Counted from the stretch's first letter, positions 26,136 through 35,930 are shown. The stretch is 63,358 bases of DNA from Gammaproteobacteria bacterium (GCA_009922595.1 RFVC01000010.1:1-63358), one strand, 5' to 3'. Numbers and translations are program-made. Notes: generated from the sequence alone by a model not told the origin.

Positions 26136-29100
26136 ATGAAGCAAAAGTCTGCACAACTTCATGATCTTGTGTCTAACTGCCTGAGCAAGGACCAGTTCTA
26201 TTTTCGCTCACGCCTGAAAAAAATGACTATTGAATGCAGTCAGCAGGAACTGGAAAAACTGGCCAGAAAAATTGAAGCCTCTGCTGCTCGAGTCGAATCT
26301 AGAAAAGCAGCCCTGCCGCGTATTAGCTATCCACCCGAACTGCCACTTACGACCAGAGTTGAGGCCATAAAATCAGCACTGCAAGATCAACAGGTAGTCA
26401 TAGTCGCGGGTGAAACGGGCTCAGGTAAGACTACCCAGCTCCCGAAGATCTGCCTCGACATGGGCAGGGGCATAAAGGGAATGATCGGTCACACCCAGCC
26501 AAGACGACTTGCAGCACGAACTGTTTGTCAGCGAATTGGTGAAGAACTTGGCGTAAGTGCTGAAAATGAAAGTGCCGTTGCCTACCAGGTCCGCTTTCAG
26601 GATTTCACCGATGACAGCACTTATGTGAAATTGATGACCGACGGCATTCTGCTTTCTGAGACACGTGATGATCCTTTCCTGAACAAGTATGACACTATCA
26701 TTATAGACGAAGCCCATGAACGCAGTCTCAATATCGATTTCTTACTGGGATACCTAAAAAAACTTCTGCCGAAACGTCCTGACCTCAAACTCATTGTTAC
26801 CTCTGCGACTATAGATGTGGAAAAATTTTCCAGGCATTTTGATGATGCTCCGATTATAGAAGTATCGGGTCGCACCTACCCGGTGAATATTCTTTATCGC
26901 TCCCCGGAAGACTCGGATGAGGAAGAGCTTAATGCGCAGATAATTGATGCCATACATCAGGTGAGGCATATACAGAAAAAAGAGCCGAGACCGTTTAAGG
27001 ATATTCTGGTCTTTTTGAGCGGAGAAAAGGAAATTCGTGAAGCTGCTGAAGCGATTAGAAAGGATATTTCGCTGGACCTGGACGTACTTCCCCTTTATGC
27101 ACGACTGAGCAACAGTGAGCAAAACCGGGTTTTTCAATCCCATCCTGGCCAACGCGTGGTGCTAGCCACTAACGTGGCTGAAACTTCGTTGACTGTACCC
27201 GGTATTGGTTATGTTATTGATTCCGGTGTTGCACGAATCAGTCGATACAGTGTTCGCAGCAAAATACAGCGACTTCCTGTGGAACGTGTCTCACAGGCCA
27301 GCGCAAACCAGAGAGCGGGCAGGTGCGGTCGGTTATGTCCGGGAACCTGTATTCGCCTTTATAGCCAAGAGGATTTCCTGGGCCGGTCGGAATTTACCGA
27401 TACCGAAATCATGAGAACAAACCTGGCATCGGTAATTCTGCAGATGCTGACATTGCGAATAGGCGATATTGAATCCTTTCCTTTTGTTGATCCTCCAGAA
27501 ACCAACGCTATCCGCGATGGTTTTCAGATTTTAGAGGAGCTGGGCGCCGTTTCGGAAAAGAAAAGGATCACGCCACTTGGTAAAAACATGGCCCGGTTTC
27601 CTGTTGATCCAAGGTTTGCGCGCATTCTTTTGTCCGCTGAGGGAAGAAATTGCCTGCATGAAATTCTGATTATCGTCAGCGGTCTCAGCATCCAGGATCC
27701 CAGGGAACGACCGCTGGACAAGCAACAGGCCGCCGATGAAATGCATGCACGTTTCAAGCATCCTGAATCGGATTTCCTGGGATGGGTAAAGCTCTGGGAA
27801 TATTTTGAGGAACAGCGGCAGCAGATAGGGCGTAACAGGCTGGGAAAATTCTGCCGCAAGAATTTTCTTTCATGGCTGCGCATGGGAGAGTGGCGCGATG
27901 TACACCGGCAGCTCCGGCTAGCTAGCCAGGAACTAAAATTATCCATTAATACGGAGCCTGCCACCTATGAGCAGATTCACCAGACATTACTGACTGGTTT
28001 GGTGAGCCACGTGGCGAATAGAATTGATGAGAACACCTGGCTGGGAGCCAGGAATCGGAAATTCCGAATTTTTCCTGGCTCCAACCTGCACGGCAAAAAA
28101 TACCCCTGGATCTTGGCAGCAGAATTGGTCGAAACATCGCAGCTGTTTGCGCGAATGAACGGCAGGGTAGAGCCTGAATGGATAGAGAAGGAAGCGGGTA
28201 AGCTGCTCAAATTTGAATACTCAGAGCCACATTGGGAAAAAAGACGTGGCAAGGTAGTGGCGTTGGAGAAGATAACGCTTTACGGCCTGGCCCTTGCTGA
28301 TAAAAGGAAAAAGATTTATAGCACTATAGATCCTGTCATGAGCAGGGAGATTTTTATCAGGGAGGGTCTGGTTCAGTCGCAGGTTAATACTCGCCTGCCG
28401 TTTTATAAGCATAACCTTAAACTTATCCATGACATTGAAGCCATGGAGGATAAAGCACGACGCAAGGACATCCTTGTCCGGGAAGAAGATATTTATCAAC
28501 TCTATGACAAGCTGCTGCCGGATAATGTCCTTGACCAGGCAAGCCTCGAGCGGTGGGTAAACCGGTTGAAAAAGAAGGATGCGAATAGGTTGTTTTTTGA
28601 AAAGCAGGACCTGCTTGCCACTGATAGTGAAAATCTCGACCTTGACGCATTTCCTGACCGGCTTGAAGCAGGACACCTAAAACTTAAACTTGATTACCAG
28701 TTTCAACCAGGGGCAGCTAGAGATGGTGTGTCGGTGGACTTGCCGCTGTCGGCATTAATGCAGTTAAAAACACAGGACCTTGATTGGCTGGTGCCGGGCA
28801 TGCTCAAGGAAAAATGCATCGCCCTGGTCAAGGCTTTACCAAAGCCGCTCAGAAAACATTTTGTACCGGTGCCGGATGTGATCGACAAAATCCTCCCTCA
28901 GCTCATGGAGGGGAAGGGAGATCTCAAGTCGGTACTGGCCCAACAGCTGCAGCGTCAGCGGGCTGTGGAAGTACAAGTAAGCAGCTGGAACGGTTTTGAC
29001 TTGCCGGACCACCTGCAGATGAATATCAACGTTGTGGACCAGGATGGCAAGCTGGTCGACAGCGGAAGGAGTCTTGATCGCCTGAAAAAGAAATATGCTG

Positions 29101-30008
29101 ATGCCTCCAGAGATATTTTGTCCCAGCATTCCGCTACCAGTATTGAGGAAAAAGGTATTACAGCCTGGACTTTCGGTGAGCTGGATGAGGTAGTGGAAAT
29201 TGACGAGGGCGGCCTTACCCTTCATGCGTGGCCGGCTCTGGTGGATGAGCAGGATTCAGTAGCACTGGTGCTTGAAGATTCTCTCGAGGCGGCCCAGCAG
29301 GAAACACGCAATGGGATAGCCAGGCTCTTCATGATTAAAAACCGCCAGCAGCTGAAATACCTGCAGAAAAAATTCCTCCAGGATTCGAAGCGGCTGCCGG
29401 CCATGAACCGTTTGGGCGGTAGAGACACGCTTGCGGAACATCTTATTCTCGCCGCTTACCAGTCTGCATTCGGGCTGGAGAATTTTCTGCCAAGAACAGA
29501 GCAGGCTTTTGAGGAAGTCTATGAAAAGGGGAGGTCCAGACTGGTGGAGACAATTACCCGGCTGGAAAAGCAGCTGTATAAAACCATGGATGCATATTCA
29601 TCTATCGTAAGCATCCTGAAACAGTTTAAAAGTACAGATGACTTGTCCCTGCAGCATGATGTCAATACGCAGCTGGATGCACTTGTCTATGACGGATTTC
29701 TTTCGCAAACGCCGGTAGAGATACTTGACGAGTACCCACGCTACTTTGCCGCGCTTGAGCAGAGACTGGAAAAATACCCGCGACAGCGCCTTAAAGATCG
29801 GGAGTTCACCACTGTGCTCCAGCACTGGTGGGAGAAATACAGCAACCTGGTGATGCTGTATAAAAACCAGCATAAAAATGCGGCAACACTTAGCCATCTG
29901 CGCTGGATGATCGAAGAACTGAGGGTGTCATTATTTGCCCAGACACTAGGCACTCGCTACCCAATATCTGAAAAACGACTGGAGAAAGCCTGGAAATCAC
30001 TCGAATAA
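26136..30008 (+). CDS. hrpA: ATP-dependent RNA helicase HrpA
   Basis: A 1290-residue DEAH-box helicase, about the length of E. coli HrpA (1300), which acts on RNA and has a role in resolving stalled ribosomes. Walker A GETGSGKTTQLPK is at about residue 92 and DEAHERS at about 191; TSATID, the QASANQRAGRCGRL motif VI and the HrpA-specific long C-terminal region (DUF3418) are present. A TATAAT lies at 26104-26109. The gene lies 68 bp from the pspF remnant, so its own promoter may overlap the dead gene's 5' boundary. Confidence 0.96.
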   Translation: MKQKSAQLHDLVSNCLSKDQFYFRSRLKKMTIECSQQELEKLARKIEASAARVESRKAALPRISYPPELPLTTRVEAIKSALQDQQVVIVAGETGSGKTTQLPKICLDMGRGIKGMIGHTQPRRLAARTVCQRIGEELGVSAENESAVAYQVRFQDFTDDSTYVKLMTDGILLSETRDDPFLNKYDTIIIDEAHERSLNIDFLLGYLKKLLPKRPDLKLIVTSATIDVEKFSRHFDDAPIIEVSGRTYPVNILYRSPEDSDEEELNAQIIDAIHQVRHIQKKEPRPFKDILVFLSGEKEIREAAEAIRKDISLDLDVLPLYARLSNSEQNRVFQSHPGQRVVLATNVAETSLTVPGIGYVIDSGVARISRYSVRSKIQRLPVERVSQASANQRAGRCGRLCPGTCIRLYSQEDFLGRSEFTDTEIMRTNLASVILQMLTLRIGDIESFPFVDPPETNAIRDGFQILEELGAVSEKKRITPLGKNMARFPVDPRFARILLSAEGRNCLHEILIIVSGLSIQDPRERPLDKQQAADEMHARFKHPESDFLGWVKLWEYFEEQRQQIGRNRLGKFCRKNFLSWLRMGEWRDVHRQLRLASQELKLSINTEPATYEQIHQTLLTGLVSHVANRIDENTWLGARNRKFRIFPGSNLHGKKYPWILAAELVETSQLFARMNGRVEPEWIEKEAGKLLKFEYSEPHWEKRRGKVVALEKITLYGLALADKRKKIYSTIDPVMSREIFIREGLVQSQVNTRLPFYKHNLKLIHDIEAMEDKARRKDILVREEDIYQLYDKLLPDNVLDQASLERWVNRLKKKDANRLFFEKQDLLATDSENLDLDAFPDRLEAGHLKLKLDYQFQPGAARDGVSVDLPLSALMQLKTQDLDWLVPGMLKEKCIALVKALPKPLRKHFVPVPDVIDKILPQLMEGKGDLKSVLAQQLQRQRAVEVQVSSWNGFDLPDHLQMNINVVDQDGKLVDSGRSLDRLKKKYADASRDILSQHSATSIEEKGITAWTFGELDEVVEIDEGGLTLHAWPALVDEQDSVALVLEDSLEAAQQETRNGIARLFMIKNRQQLKYLQKKFLQDSKRLPAMNRLGGRDTLAEHLILAAYQSAFGLENFLPRTEQAFEEVYEKGRSRLVETITRLEKQLYKTMDAYSSIVSILKQFKSTDDLSLQHDVNTQLDALVYDGFLSQTPVEILDEYPRYFAALEQRLEKYPRQRLKDREFTTVLQHWWEKYSNLVMLYKNQHKNAATLSHLRWMIEELRVSLFAQTLGTRYPISEKRLEKAWKSLE

Positions 30009-30083
30009 GCCGGTTTGTATAGCTAAGCTGGCACTCAAGTACAGCAGTGAACATGCAGCCTGCAATTAGGTAAAATAACCGCT

Positions 30084-30800
30084 GTGATTAAAGTTACCCT
30101 GCCAAGAACCATCCGATGCCTGGTTTTGCCGCTCATGGCTGCCGCCGGTCTTTTTGCGCCTCTTGCTAATGCCCAGTATGACAATGTGGATCCCTACATG
30201 GAGGTTAACAGGAAGATCTATGGCTTCAACCAGTCGCTTGATGGGCTTGTTTTTAAACCGGTCACTGAGACCTATGATTTCATAATGCCGACATTCGCTA
30301 AGCGCGGAGTGACGAATCTCTTTAACAATCTTGATGATATTAATGTAGTGCTTAATGATTTGCTGCAGTTAAAAATGAGCAATGCGCTGCATGATTCTTC
30401 AAGATTTTTTGTCAATACCACCATCGGGGTGGCCGGCATTTTTGATATCGCTACCGGGTTGGGGCTCTATAAAAACTTTGAAGACTTTGGCCAGACCCTA
30501 GGTTACTGGGGAGTACCTCCTGGGCCTTACGTTGTTTTACCCTTGTTGGGGACAAGCAATGTTCGCGATGCTATTGGCCAGATTCCAGACTACATGTTCA
30601 ATCCTGTGTTTTGGGTTGATAACACCGAAACACGCTTTTTTCTTTACTCATTTCATAATATAGATACCAGACTGTTTTACATGGCTGCTGAATCAATGGT
30701 CAGTGGCGATGAATATATTTTCGTTCGTGATGCCTACCTGCAAAGAAGAGAATATCTTGTTGCAGACGGAGAGGTGTATGATCAATGGGACGATTTCTAA
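30084..30800 (+). CDS. mlaA: MlaA (VacJ) family outer-membrane lipid-asymmetry protein without a lipobox
   Basis: A 238-residue homologue of MlaA, the outer-membrane partner of OmpC that removes phospholipids from the outer leaflet. Typical blocks are DPYMEVNRKIYGFNQSLD, LDDINVVLNDLLQL, SSRFFVNTTIGVAGIFDIA, DFGQTLGYWGVPPGPYVVLP and DPYI-like DEYIFVRDAYLQRRE. The signal peptide ends ANAQYDN and has no lipobox cysteine; the only early Cys is in TIRCLV, which does not fit. The protein may thus be soluble in the periplasm or sit in the membrane without acylation. The start is a GTG with a weak ribosome site. No mlaBCDEF genes are nearby. Confidence 0.88.
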   Translation: MIKVTLPRTIRCLVLPLMAAAGLFAPLANAQYDNVDPYMEVNRKIYGFNQSLDGLVFKPVTETYDFIMPTFAKRGVTNLFNNLDDINVVLNDLLQLKMSNALHDSSRFFVNTTIGVAGIFDIATGLGLYKNFEDFGQTLGYWGVPPGPYVVLPLLGTSNVRDAIGQIPDYMFNPVFWVDNTETRFFLYSFHNIDTRLFYMAAESMVSGDEYIFVRDAYLQRREYLVADGEVYDQWDDF

Positions 30801-31252
30801 CTAAGACATCTAGCCTAAAACATTTCCACTATAGCAGCGCCAACCCGGCACTGGCATTTTGCTGAGGGCAGGATGTACTTGTTCTCGCTAAGTGCCTGGA
30901 ACGGACCGCGGTTCTGATGACCATCATGAACCTTAAAGCGCATCATATTAAACTGTTATCGCAATGTTGGTTGTAATGGTTCCAAAGTCACCTTTTTCTT
31001 AAGCAAAGGGCGTAAATAATTACTTTTCTCCGTAACAATTAACTTGCTTTACTCTAAATCCATCCCTTTGTGACATTAGCTCCGATAAATAGTGAAACTA
31101 TTAACTCAGAGTTCTTGAAGGCTCAGAAATAAGGGAGTAAGGTGGAGCACAATTCTGGTGCAAAGCCTTCAGAGCTTTACCAGGATTTAGTTGTAACAAT
31201 CACAGACTAGTATTGGGGATGACATTCTGTGTTGATGTAAGAACGCCAGGAA
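30801..31252. other. Intergenic region of about 450 bp before rssB
   Basis: No convincing gene or RNA. It must hold the rssB promoter and leader. A 22-codon GTG reading frame (31142-31210) with a GGGAG ribosome site and a 43-codon minus-strand frame (30815-30946) occur, but neither has other support. Confidence 0.4.
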
Positions 31253-32443
31253 ATGAAGAACGGGGAAAATTCGGTAGTACTTGTAATAGATGACGATGAG
31301 GTTGTCAGGGGAAGTATTGCCTCATACCTTTCCAACGAAGGTTACCGTGTCGTTCTGGCAGCCACCAGTGAGGAAGGCATCGACCACTTTCATTCCTCCT
31401 GTCCTTCGATTGTTATTTGCGATATCAATCTGTCCGAAGCAGAAGACGGCTTCAATATACTGAATATAATTTTTGAGGAAACCCCGAACCAACCAATCAT
31501 TGTTTTATCAGAAGCAGGTAAAACGGAAGATGTTATACAGGCCATGCGTATCGGAGTGAGTGATTACCTGATCAAGCCGCTTGATGACATGGAGATCCTT
31601 GGCATATCGATTGATAATTCTTTAAAACGTGTTCGGCTTGTCGAGCAAAATAATCGCTACAGGAAAAACCTTGAGGAAATAAACAAGGAGTTGGAGGACC
31701 GCCTGGAAATTTTCAGGATGGACCAGCAGGCGGGCAGGCATGTCCAAATGAAAATGCTCCCGGAGCCACCACAGGACATCAATGATTTTCATTTTGAGCA
31801 TCGCGTCATTCCCTCGCTGTACCTCAGTGGCGATTCAGTAGATTACCAGCCTGTATCAAAACGCAAGGTGCTCTTTTATATTGGTGATGTCTCAGGCCAT
31901 GGATCGTCCTCGGCATTCATCACAGTGCTGTTGAGATTCAGAGTTGCGCAGATCCGCCGTGAATATATCCGCTGCAGGTATTCCGCCGAATTTTCACCAG
32001 CCTTCGTCCTGCAGGAGATCAACAATGACCTGCTTGACACCGGTTTGGACAAACACATAACTGTTTGCATGGCTATGGTGGACAATTCGGATAATTCCCT
32101 TGTTTACAGTATCGCTGGGCATCACCCAATGCCTGTTCTTTATGAAAGCGGCAAGGCTGACTTTATTAATCCCGGTAAAAGCAGTTTCCCGATTGGGCTT
32201 GTAGAGGATGCGGAATATTTCAATACCAAAATAAACCTAGCTGATGATTTTTCGCTGTTCATGTTTTCAGACGGCATCCTTGAGTACCTGGAAGGCAACA
32301 ACATGGCAGAAAAAGAGCAGAAACTGCTAAGTATCATCGCGGAAAAGAAGGGTGATTTCAGGGAGGTTAAGACAGCATTAAATTTGCATCGGGACATCAA
32401 AGTGCCTGATGATATTGCTGTACTGAGCGTAAAGAATTCATGA
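31253..32443 (+). CDS. rssB: Response regulator with PP2C-type phosphatase output (RssB type)
   Basis: A 396-residue two-part protein. The receiver domain (1-125) has acidic VIDDDEV, phospho-acceptor D57 in VICDINL and the YLIKP lysine. After a coiled linker (about 130-165) comes a SpoIIE/PP2C phosphatase domain with metal-binding DVSGHGSSSAF, GHHPMPVLY and FMFSDGILEY. E. coli RssB, the adaptor that feeds RpoS to ClpXP, has lost the catalytic residues; Pseudomonas-type RssB keeps the domain and works with an anti-anti-sigma factor. The next gene encodes just such a STAS protein and overlaps by four bases, supporting that reading. Confidence 0.88.
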   Translation: MKNGENSVVLVIDDDEVVRGSIASYLSNEGYRVVLAATSEEGIDHFHSSCPSIVICDINLSEAEDGFNILNIIFEETPNQPIIVLSEAGKTEDVIQAMRIGVSDYLIKPLDDMEILGISIDNSLKRVRLVEQNNRYRKNLEEINKELEDRLEIFRMDQQAGRHVQMKMLPEPPQDINDFHFEHRVIPSLYLSGDSVDYQPVSKRKVLFYIGDVSGHGSSSAFITVLLRFRVAQIRREYIRCRYSAEFSPAFVLQEINNDLLDTGLDKHITVCMAMVDNSDNSLVYSIAGHHPMPVLYESGKADFINPGKSSFPIGLVEDAEYFNTKINLADDFSLFMFSDGILEYLEGNNMAEKEQKLLSIIAEKKGDFREVKTALNLHRDIKVPDDIAVLSVKNS

Positions 32444-32925
32444 ACAACGGCAGAATACTGGTTGCGACAGTTAATGATGTACCGATTTTAAAATTTATCG
32501 GGGACGTCCGTGTATTGATGAGTAGTGCGCTCGATAACTACTTCAACTCCCTGTACAACAGGGCTATCCTCGACAGGATGATGGTAGACATGACAGAGAC
32601 GCAGGGCATAGACAGTACTGCGCTCGGGCTCCTGGCCAAGATGTCTATACAGTTAAGAAACCGCTTCAATGTCCGTCCCACCATTATTTCTACGAACCCC
32701 GACATCACGCGAATACTCAAAAGCATGAGTATTGACCTTATTTGTGAAATTATCGAAACAGTAGACAAGCAAGAGACGTGTTTTGATGAGTTGAATCCTC
32801 TTCAGGAAACAGAGGATTCAGTTCGACAAAAGGTTATCGAGGCGCACCAGACCCTCATGAATCTCAGTGAGGATAACAGGGCAGAATTCCAGGACCTCGT
32901 CTCGGCCCTTAAATCAGATCACTAG
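32440..32925 (+). CDS. rssC: STAS-domain anti-sigma-factor antagonist (RssC type)
   Basis: A 161-residue protein with an N-terminal STAS domain (residues 1-105). The phosphorylatable serine is S59 in the signature IDSTALGLLAKMS, the usual site controlled by a kinase/phosphatase pair. Residues 110-161 form an extra acidic helical tail. In Pseudomonas, RssB and RssC together control RpoS stability; RssB's PP2C domain would dephosphorylate S59. The ATG overlaps the rssB stop (ATGA), so translation is coupled. Its stop overlaps the stop of the convergent terB gene by four bases. Confidence 0.85.
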   Translation: MNNGRILVATVNDVPILKFIGDVRVLMSSALDNYFNSLYNRAILDRMMVDMTETQGIDSTALGLLAKMSIQLRNRFNVRPTIISTNPDITRILKSMSIDLICEIIETVDKQETCFDELNPLQETEDSVRQKVIEAHQTLMNLSEDNRAEFQDLVSALKSDH

Positions 32926-33386
32926 TCTGCCCCGGAAGCTTCCCGGGCGCGTTGTTTGCTGAGAATGAAATCCTTGTGGTCGAGGTAAAGCAGTTCGGCC
33001 ACCTTTCTGATCAAGTGCTCTTCGTAACGGTCTATCTTGCCGTCTGCAAATGCCACTTCCCACATGTTCATGACAAGCTGGACCTTTTCACCGTAGTTAA
33101 AATGCTCGTTCATGAGGCTGGTAAATTGGTACAGTGAAGTGGCTTCCCGAACGTCTTCCTTGGCCAGTGTTATAAGTTCATCCAGGTCATCCTGTTCCAG
33201 TTCGAAACGCTCTTTCAAGATTTGAACTAGTTTTGCAGTTTCAGTTTCGTCTATTTCCTGGTCAGATTTACTGAGCTCAATCATTAGTGCAGCGCTTGCC
33301 AATTGAAGCTTATTGGCTGAATGATGGTGCTCATCATCTTCCTCACTGAAATGATTCTCAAAGAAACTGGTAATTGCTTTCAGCAT
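32922..33386 (-). CDS. TerB-family protein
   Basis: A 154-residue TerB-like helical protein. The acidic metal-binding signature appears twice: MIELSKSDQEIDETET near the N-terminus and WEVAFADGKIDRYEEHLIRK near the C-terminus. Stand-alone chromosomal TerB proteins are common and are not by themselves a tellurite-resistance system; no other ter genes are present. It overlaps the dusA stop by seven bases on the same strand and is probably translated in coupling with it. Confidence 0.88.
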   Translation of the reverse strand: MLKAITSFFENHFSEEDDEHHHSANKLQLASAALMIELSKSDQEIDETETAKLVQILKERFELEQDDLDELITLAKEDVREATSLYQFTSLMNEHFNYGEKVQLVMNMWEVAFADGKIDRYEEHLIRKVAELLYLDHKDFILSKQRAREASGAD

Positions 33387-34393
33387 GTTGCCTCCCCTAA
33401 ATACTTCTCTTGTGTAGAGAGCTGATTCTGCATTATGGCGGCGGCCGTTTCGAGCACTTCTATGCCGGCATCAGGTTTATGGGCGTTTTCACTGATATAG
33501 CGCCTAAATCTTTTTGCGCCGGGCTGTCCCTGGAAAAGACCAAGTATATGTTTACTCATGTGCTTAAGGGCGACACCCTCAGCCATTTGCCTGTCGGCGT
33601 AGGCAATAAACTTCTCCAGTGCTTCATGCTCGGTGATTACGGGAGTTTCGGCGCTGAAAAGTTCCTGGTCGACATGGGCGAGTAGGCCGGGATTCTGGTA
33701 GGCCTCTCGTCCAATCATTACGCCGTCTACTTTTTCTAGCAACGCCCTAGATTCCTGTAAAGTTTTAATACCTCCGTTGATAACTATCTCATGAGAAGGG
33801 AATTGGTCCTTTATGCTAAAGACGCGTTCGTAATTAAGCGGAGGTATCTCGCGATTTTGTTTGGGGCTTAATCCTTCCAGTACGGCTATGCGGGCGTGAA
33901 TGATGAAGGTCCGGGTCCCGGTTTCAGCAATGGTGCCGACAAAATGAGTGAGGTGTTCCAGCGAGTCGAGATCGTCTATGCCAGTGCGGCATTTAATGGT
34001 GACCGGAATTGATATGGCATCCTGCATACTTTTCATGCAGTCAGCTACCAGTTCAGGCTCAGCCATGAGGCAGGCGCCGATCTTGCCGCGCTGAACGCGG
34101 TCGCTGGGACAGCCAGCGTTCAAATTGATTTCGCTATACCCGGCTTCTTCACCCATTTTTGCTGCAGTGGCCAGTTCTGCAGGATCGCTTCCCCCGATTT
34201 GCAAGGCGACAGACTGTTCCTCTGGATTAAAGCGCAAAAATCTCCCTGCATCGCCATGCAGGAGTGCCCCTGTTGTCACCATTTCCGTGTAGAGGAGGGT
34301 GTGCCTGGATAATAGGCGCAGAAAGTAGCGGCAGTGGCGATCTGTCCACTCCATCATGGGGGCCACACAAAAGCGATGCTGTAAGTTGTCCAT
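33380..34393 (-). CDS. dusA: tRNA-dihydrouridine(20/20a) synthase
   Basis: A 337-residue FMN-dependent reductase that makes dihydrouridine at U20/U20a of tRNA. The DusA start RFCVAPMMEWTDRHCRYFLR, the catalytic cysteine in LNAGCPSDRVQRGKIGACLM, IPVTIKCRTGID, the FMN-binding VINGGIKT and DGVMIGREAYQNP are all present. DusA subclass is supported by the ARIAVLEGLSPKQNREIPPL block. It overlaps terB downstream. It is divergent from the yceI-family gene, with 116 bp between. Confidence 0.96.
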   Translation of the reverse strand: MDNLQHRFCVAPMMEWTDRHCRYFLRLLSRHTLLYTEMVTTGALLHGDAGRFLRFNPEEQSVALQIGGSDPAELATAAKMGEEAGYSEINLNAGCPSDRVQRGKIGACLMAEPELVADCMKSMQDAISIPVTIKCRTGIDDLDSLEHLTHFVGTIAETGTRTFIIHARIAVLEGLSPKQNREIPPLNYERVFSIKDQFPSHEIVINGGIKTLQESRALLEKVDGVMIGREAYQNPGLLAHVDQELFSAETPVITEHEALEKFIAYADRQMAEGVALKHMSKHILGLFQGQPGAKRFRRYISENAHKPDAGIEVLETAAAIMQNQLSTQEKYLGEATC

Positions 34394-34509
34394 TGCGTTC
34401 GTTTCTCTACTCAGGACGCTATTATAGTTTAAACAGGATTTTGAAGCCGGTGGACTTTAAAGCCGGAGTTGGTGTATGTTGCATCCCACAAATTTTAGGA
34501 GTAGCAAGC

Positions 34510-35067
34510 ATGAATAAGATTACCCTGGCAGCAGCCCTGCTGGTATTCCCTGTGTCATCCGTCCTAGCCGATGACTATGTTATCGATGGTTCAGGTGCGG
34601 GTATGCATTCGTCGATCGGTTTTAAGGCTAGCCACATTGGCATCAGTTCCCTATGGGGCCGTTTCAACAATATTACCGGTCACTTCATTTATGACGCTGA
34701 CGACATTGAAGCGTCCAAAATTATGGTGAACATTGATCCGGCCAGTATAGATTCCAACCACCAGGCCCGTGATGAGCATCTCCGTACGAGCGACTTTCTT
34801 GATGTGGAAAGCCATCCCATTGCAAGTTTTGAAAGCTCTTCGGTGGAGGACCTTGGCGAAGGTCGCATACGTGTGAATGGCACGTTCAGCTTACATGGTG
34901 TGACCCGAAATATTAGTTTTGATGCGGTGCGCACCGGCGAAGGTGAAACGCCATTCGGTGACTACCGTGTTGGCTTCGAGGGGGAACTGGTGCTGGATAC
35001 GAGTGACTACGGTATCAATGCAGGACCGGTAGAACTGGTCCTGGCCATAGAAGGGGTTCGTCAGTAA
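34510..35067 (+). CDS. YceI-family periplasmic protein
   Basis: A 185-residue exported lipocalin-like protein. The signal peptide MNKITLAAALLVFPVSSVLA leads into DDYVIDGSGAGMHSSIGFKA, the strand block NNITGHFIYDADD, the VNIDPASIDSNHQARDEHLR segment and FEGELVLDTSDYGIN, all typical. YceI proteins bind polyisoprenoids such as ubiquinone-8 and are induced by base in E. coli. ATG 34510 is chosen because the signal peptide starts there and an AGGAGTAG ribosome site precedes it. It ends 11 bp from the convergent DUF1932 gene. Confidence 0.92.
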   Translation: MNKITLAAALLVFPVSSVLADDYVIDGSGAGMHSSIGFKASHIGISSLWGRFNNITGHFIYDADDIEASKIMVNIDPASIDSNHQARDEHLRTSDFLDVESHPIASFESSSVEDLGEGRIRVNGTFSLHGVTRNISFDAVRTGEGETPFGDYRVGFEGELVLDTSDYGINAGPVELVLAIEGVRQ

Positions 35068-35078
35068 CCCTAATCCCG

Positions 35079-35924
35079 TTAAGAGGTATTTCTGGAGGCC
35101 TTTACCATTTCCAGGATTGCCTCAATAGCAGGCTCCTTTTCGACATCCTTGAAAGTGATTTGCCTCTCATAGATCTCAGCCGCGGCATCAAAAAACTCGC
35201 GTGGCAGCCCATTGCTTTCAAGGGTTGCCGCTATTTCTTTCATCTCACCGGTGAAACGCCATGACTTTCTGGCGACCTGGCGAATTCGCCCATGGCTTTT
35301 GGCGGTAAATCCGGGATTGAAAATATCCCACTGGTTTTCAAGGGCGTCCCTAACCCCCATATTGTCTGCCGCAGCAAGAATGGCGGTATGCAGCGCCGCC
35401 TTACCCTTGCTGTTGGCAGCGAAACAAATTTTTAACCCAGAAGCCTGTCCAATCCGGTCGCTCAGGACTTCTGTTTCCAGAGGGCCGGCATCAAAACAGT
35501 CCATTACTGTTGCCGCTGCTTTTCCTGACAGGTACAGCCACGTTGTGCCGCGAGTTACGGGAGGCAGGCCGATAATACCCCCATCCACGACTTCGATACC
35601 GGCTTTTTCAAGTTTACTGGCAATAGTAGTCACGGTGGTGGGGGAAACGGCGTTCACATCGGCATAAATGCCCTGGAAATTACAGGCCATTACCAGTTCA
35701 GCAAGCTCTAATGCGGCATGAGGTGGGCATACCGAGATCAGTAAATCACAGGTGTCACACAAGGACTGCAGACTGGGCAGTGCGTTCAGGCCAAGTGAGT
35801 TGGCCCGTTCGAGAGTTGCCGCACTGCGTCCCTCACTGCACCAGTACACATCCATACCGCTGTTGCAGGCCGAGGCCGCAATGGCTGCACCCATTTCCCC
35901 AGGGTGGAGGATGCCTATTTTCAT
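35079..35924 (-). CDS. NAD(P)-dependent oxidoreductase, 6-phosphogluconate dehydrogenase-like (DUF1932)
   Basis: A 281-residue beta-hydroxyacid-dehydrogenase-like protein. The Rossmann motif is GILHPGEMGAAIAASA (GxGxxA variant with HPGEMG). A C-terminal helical DUF1932 domain follows, with GLKICFAANSKGKAALHTAI at about residues 168-187. The usual 6PGDH catalytic lysine lies in this helix region. Its substrate is unknown. It lies 6 bp downstream of roxA and so shares the purB-roxA transcript. Confidence 0.83.
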   Translation of the reverse strand: MKIGILHPGEMGAAIAASACNSGMDVYWCSEGRSAATLERANSLGLNALPSLQSLCDTCDLLISVCPPHAALELAELVMACNFQGIYADVNAVSPTTVTTIASKLEKAGIEVVDGGIIGLPPVTRGTTWLYLSGKAAATVMDCFDAGPLETEVLSDRIGQASGLKICFAANSKGKAALHTAILAAADNMGVRDALENQWDIFNPGFTAKSHGRIRQVARKSWRFTGEMKEIAATLESNGLPREFFDAAAEIYERQITFKDVEKEPAIEAILEMVKASRNTS

Positions 35925-35930
35925 GAAGCG

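Noticed and set aside
30815-30946. 43-codon minus-strand frame after mlaA
   Set aside because: No ribosome site, no family and closed on both sides by stops.
31080-31200. GCAAAGCC-containing stretch resembling part of a c-di-GMP (GEMM) riboswitch
   Set aside because: Only one short sequence element matches; the first half of the GEMM motif and the paired helices are missing.
31142-31210. 22-codon GTG frame with GGGAG ribosome site before rssB
   Set aside because: Too short, no recognisable leader-peptide bias and no attenuator-like structure.
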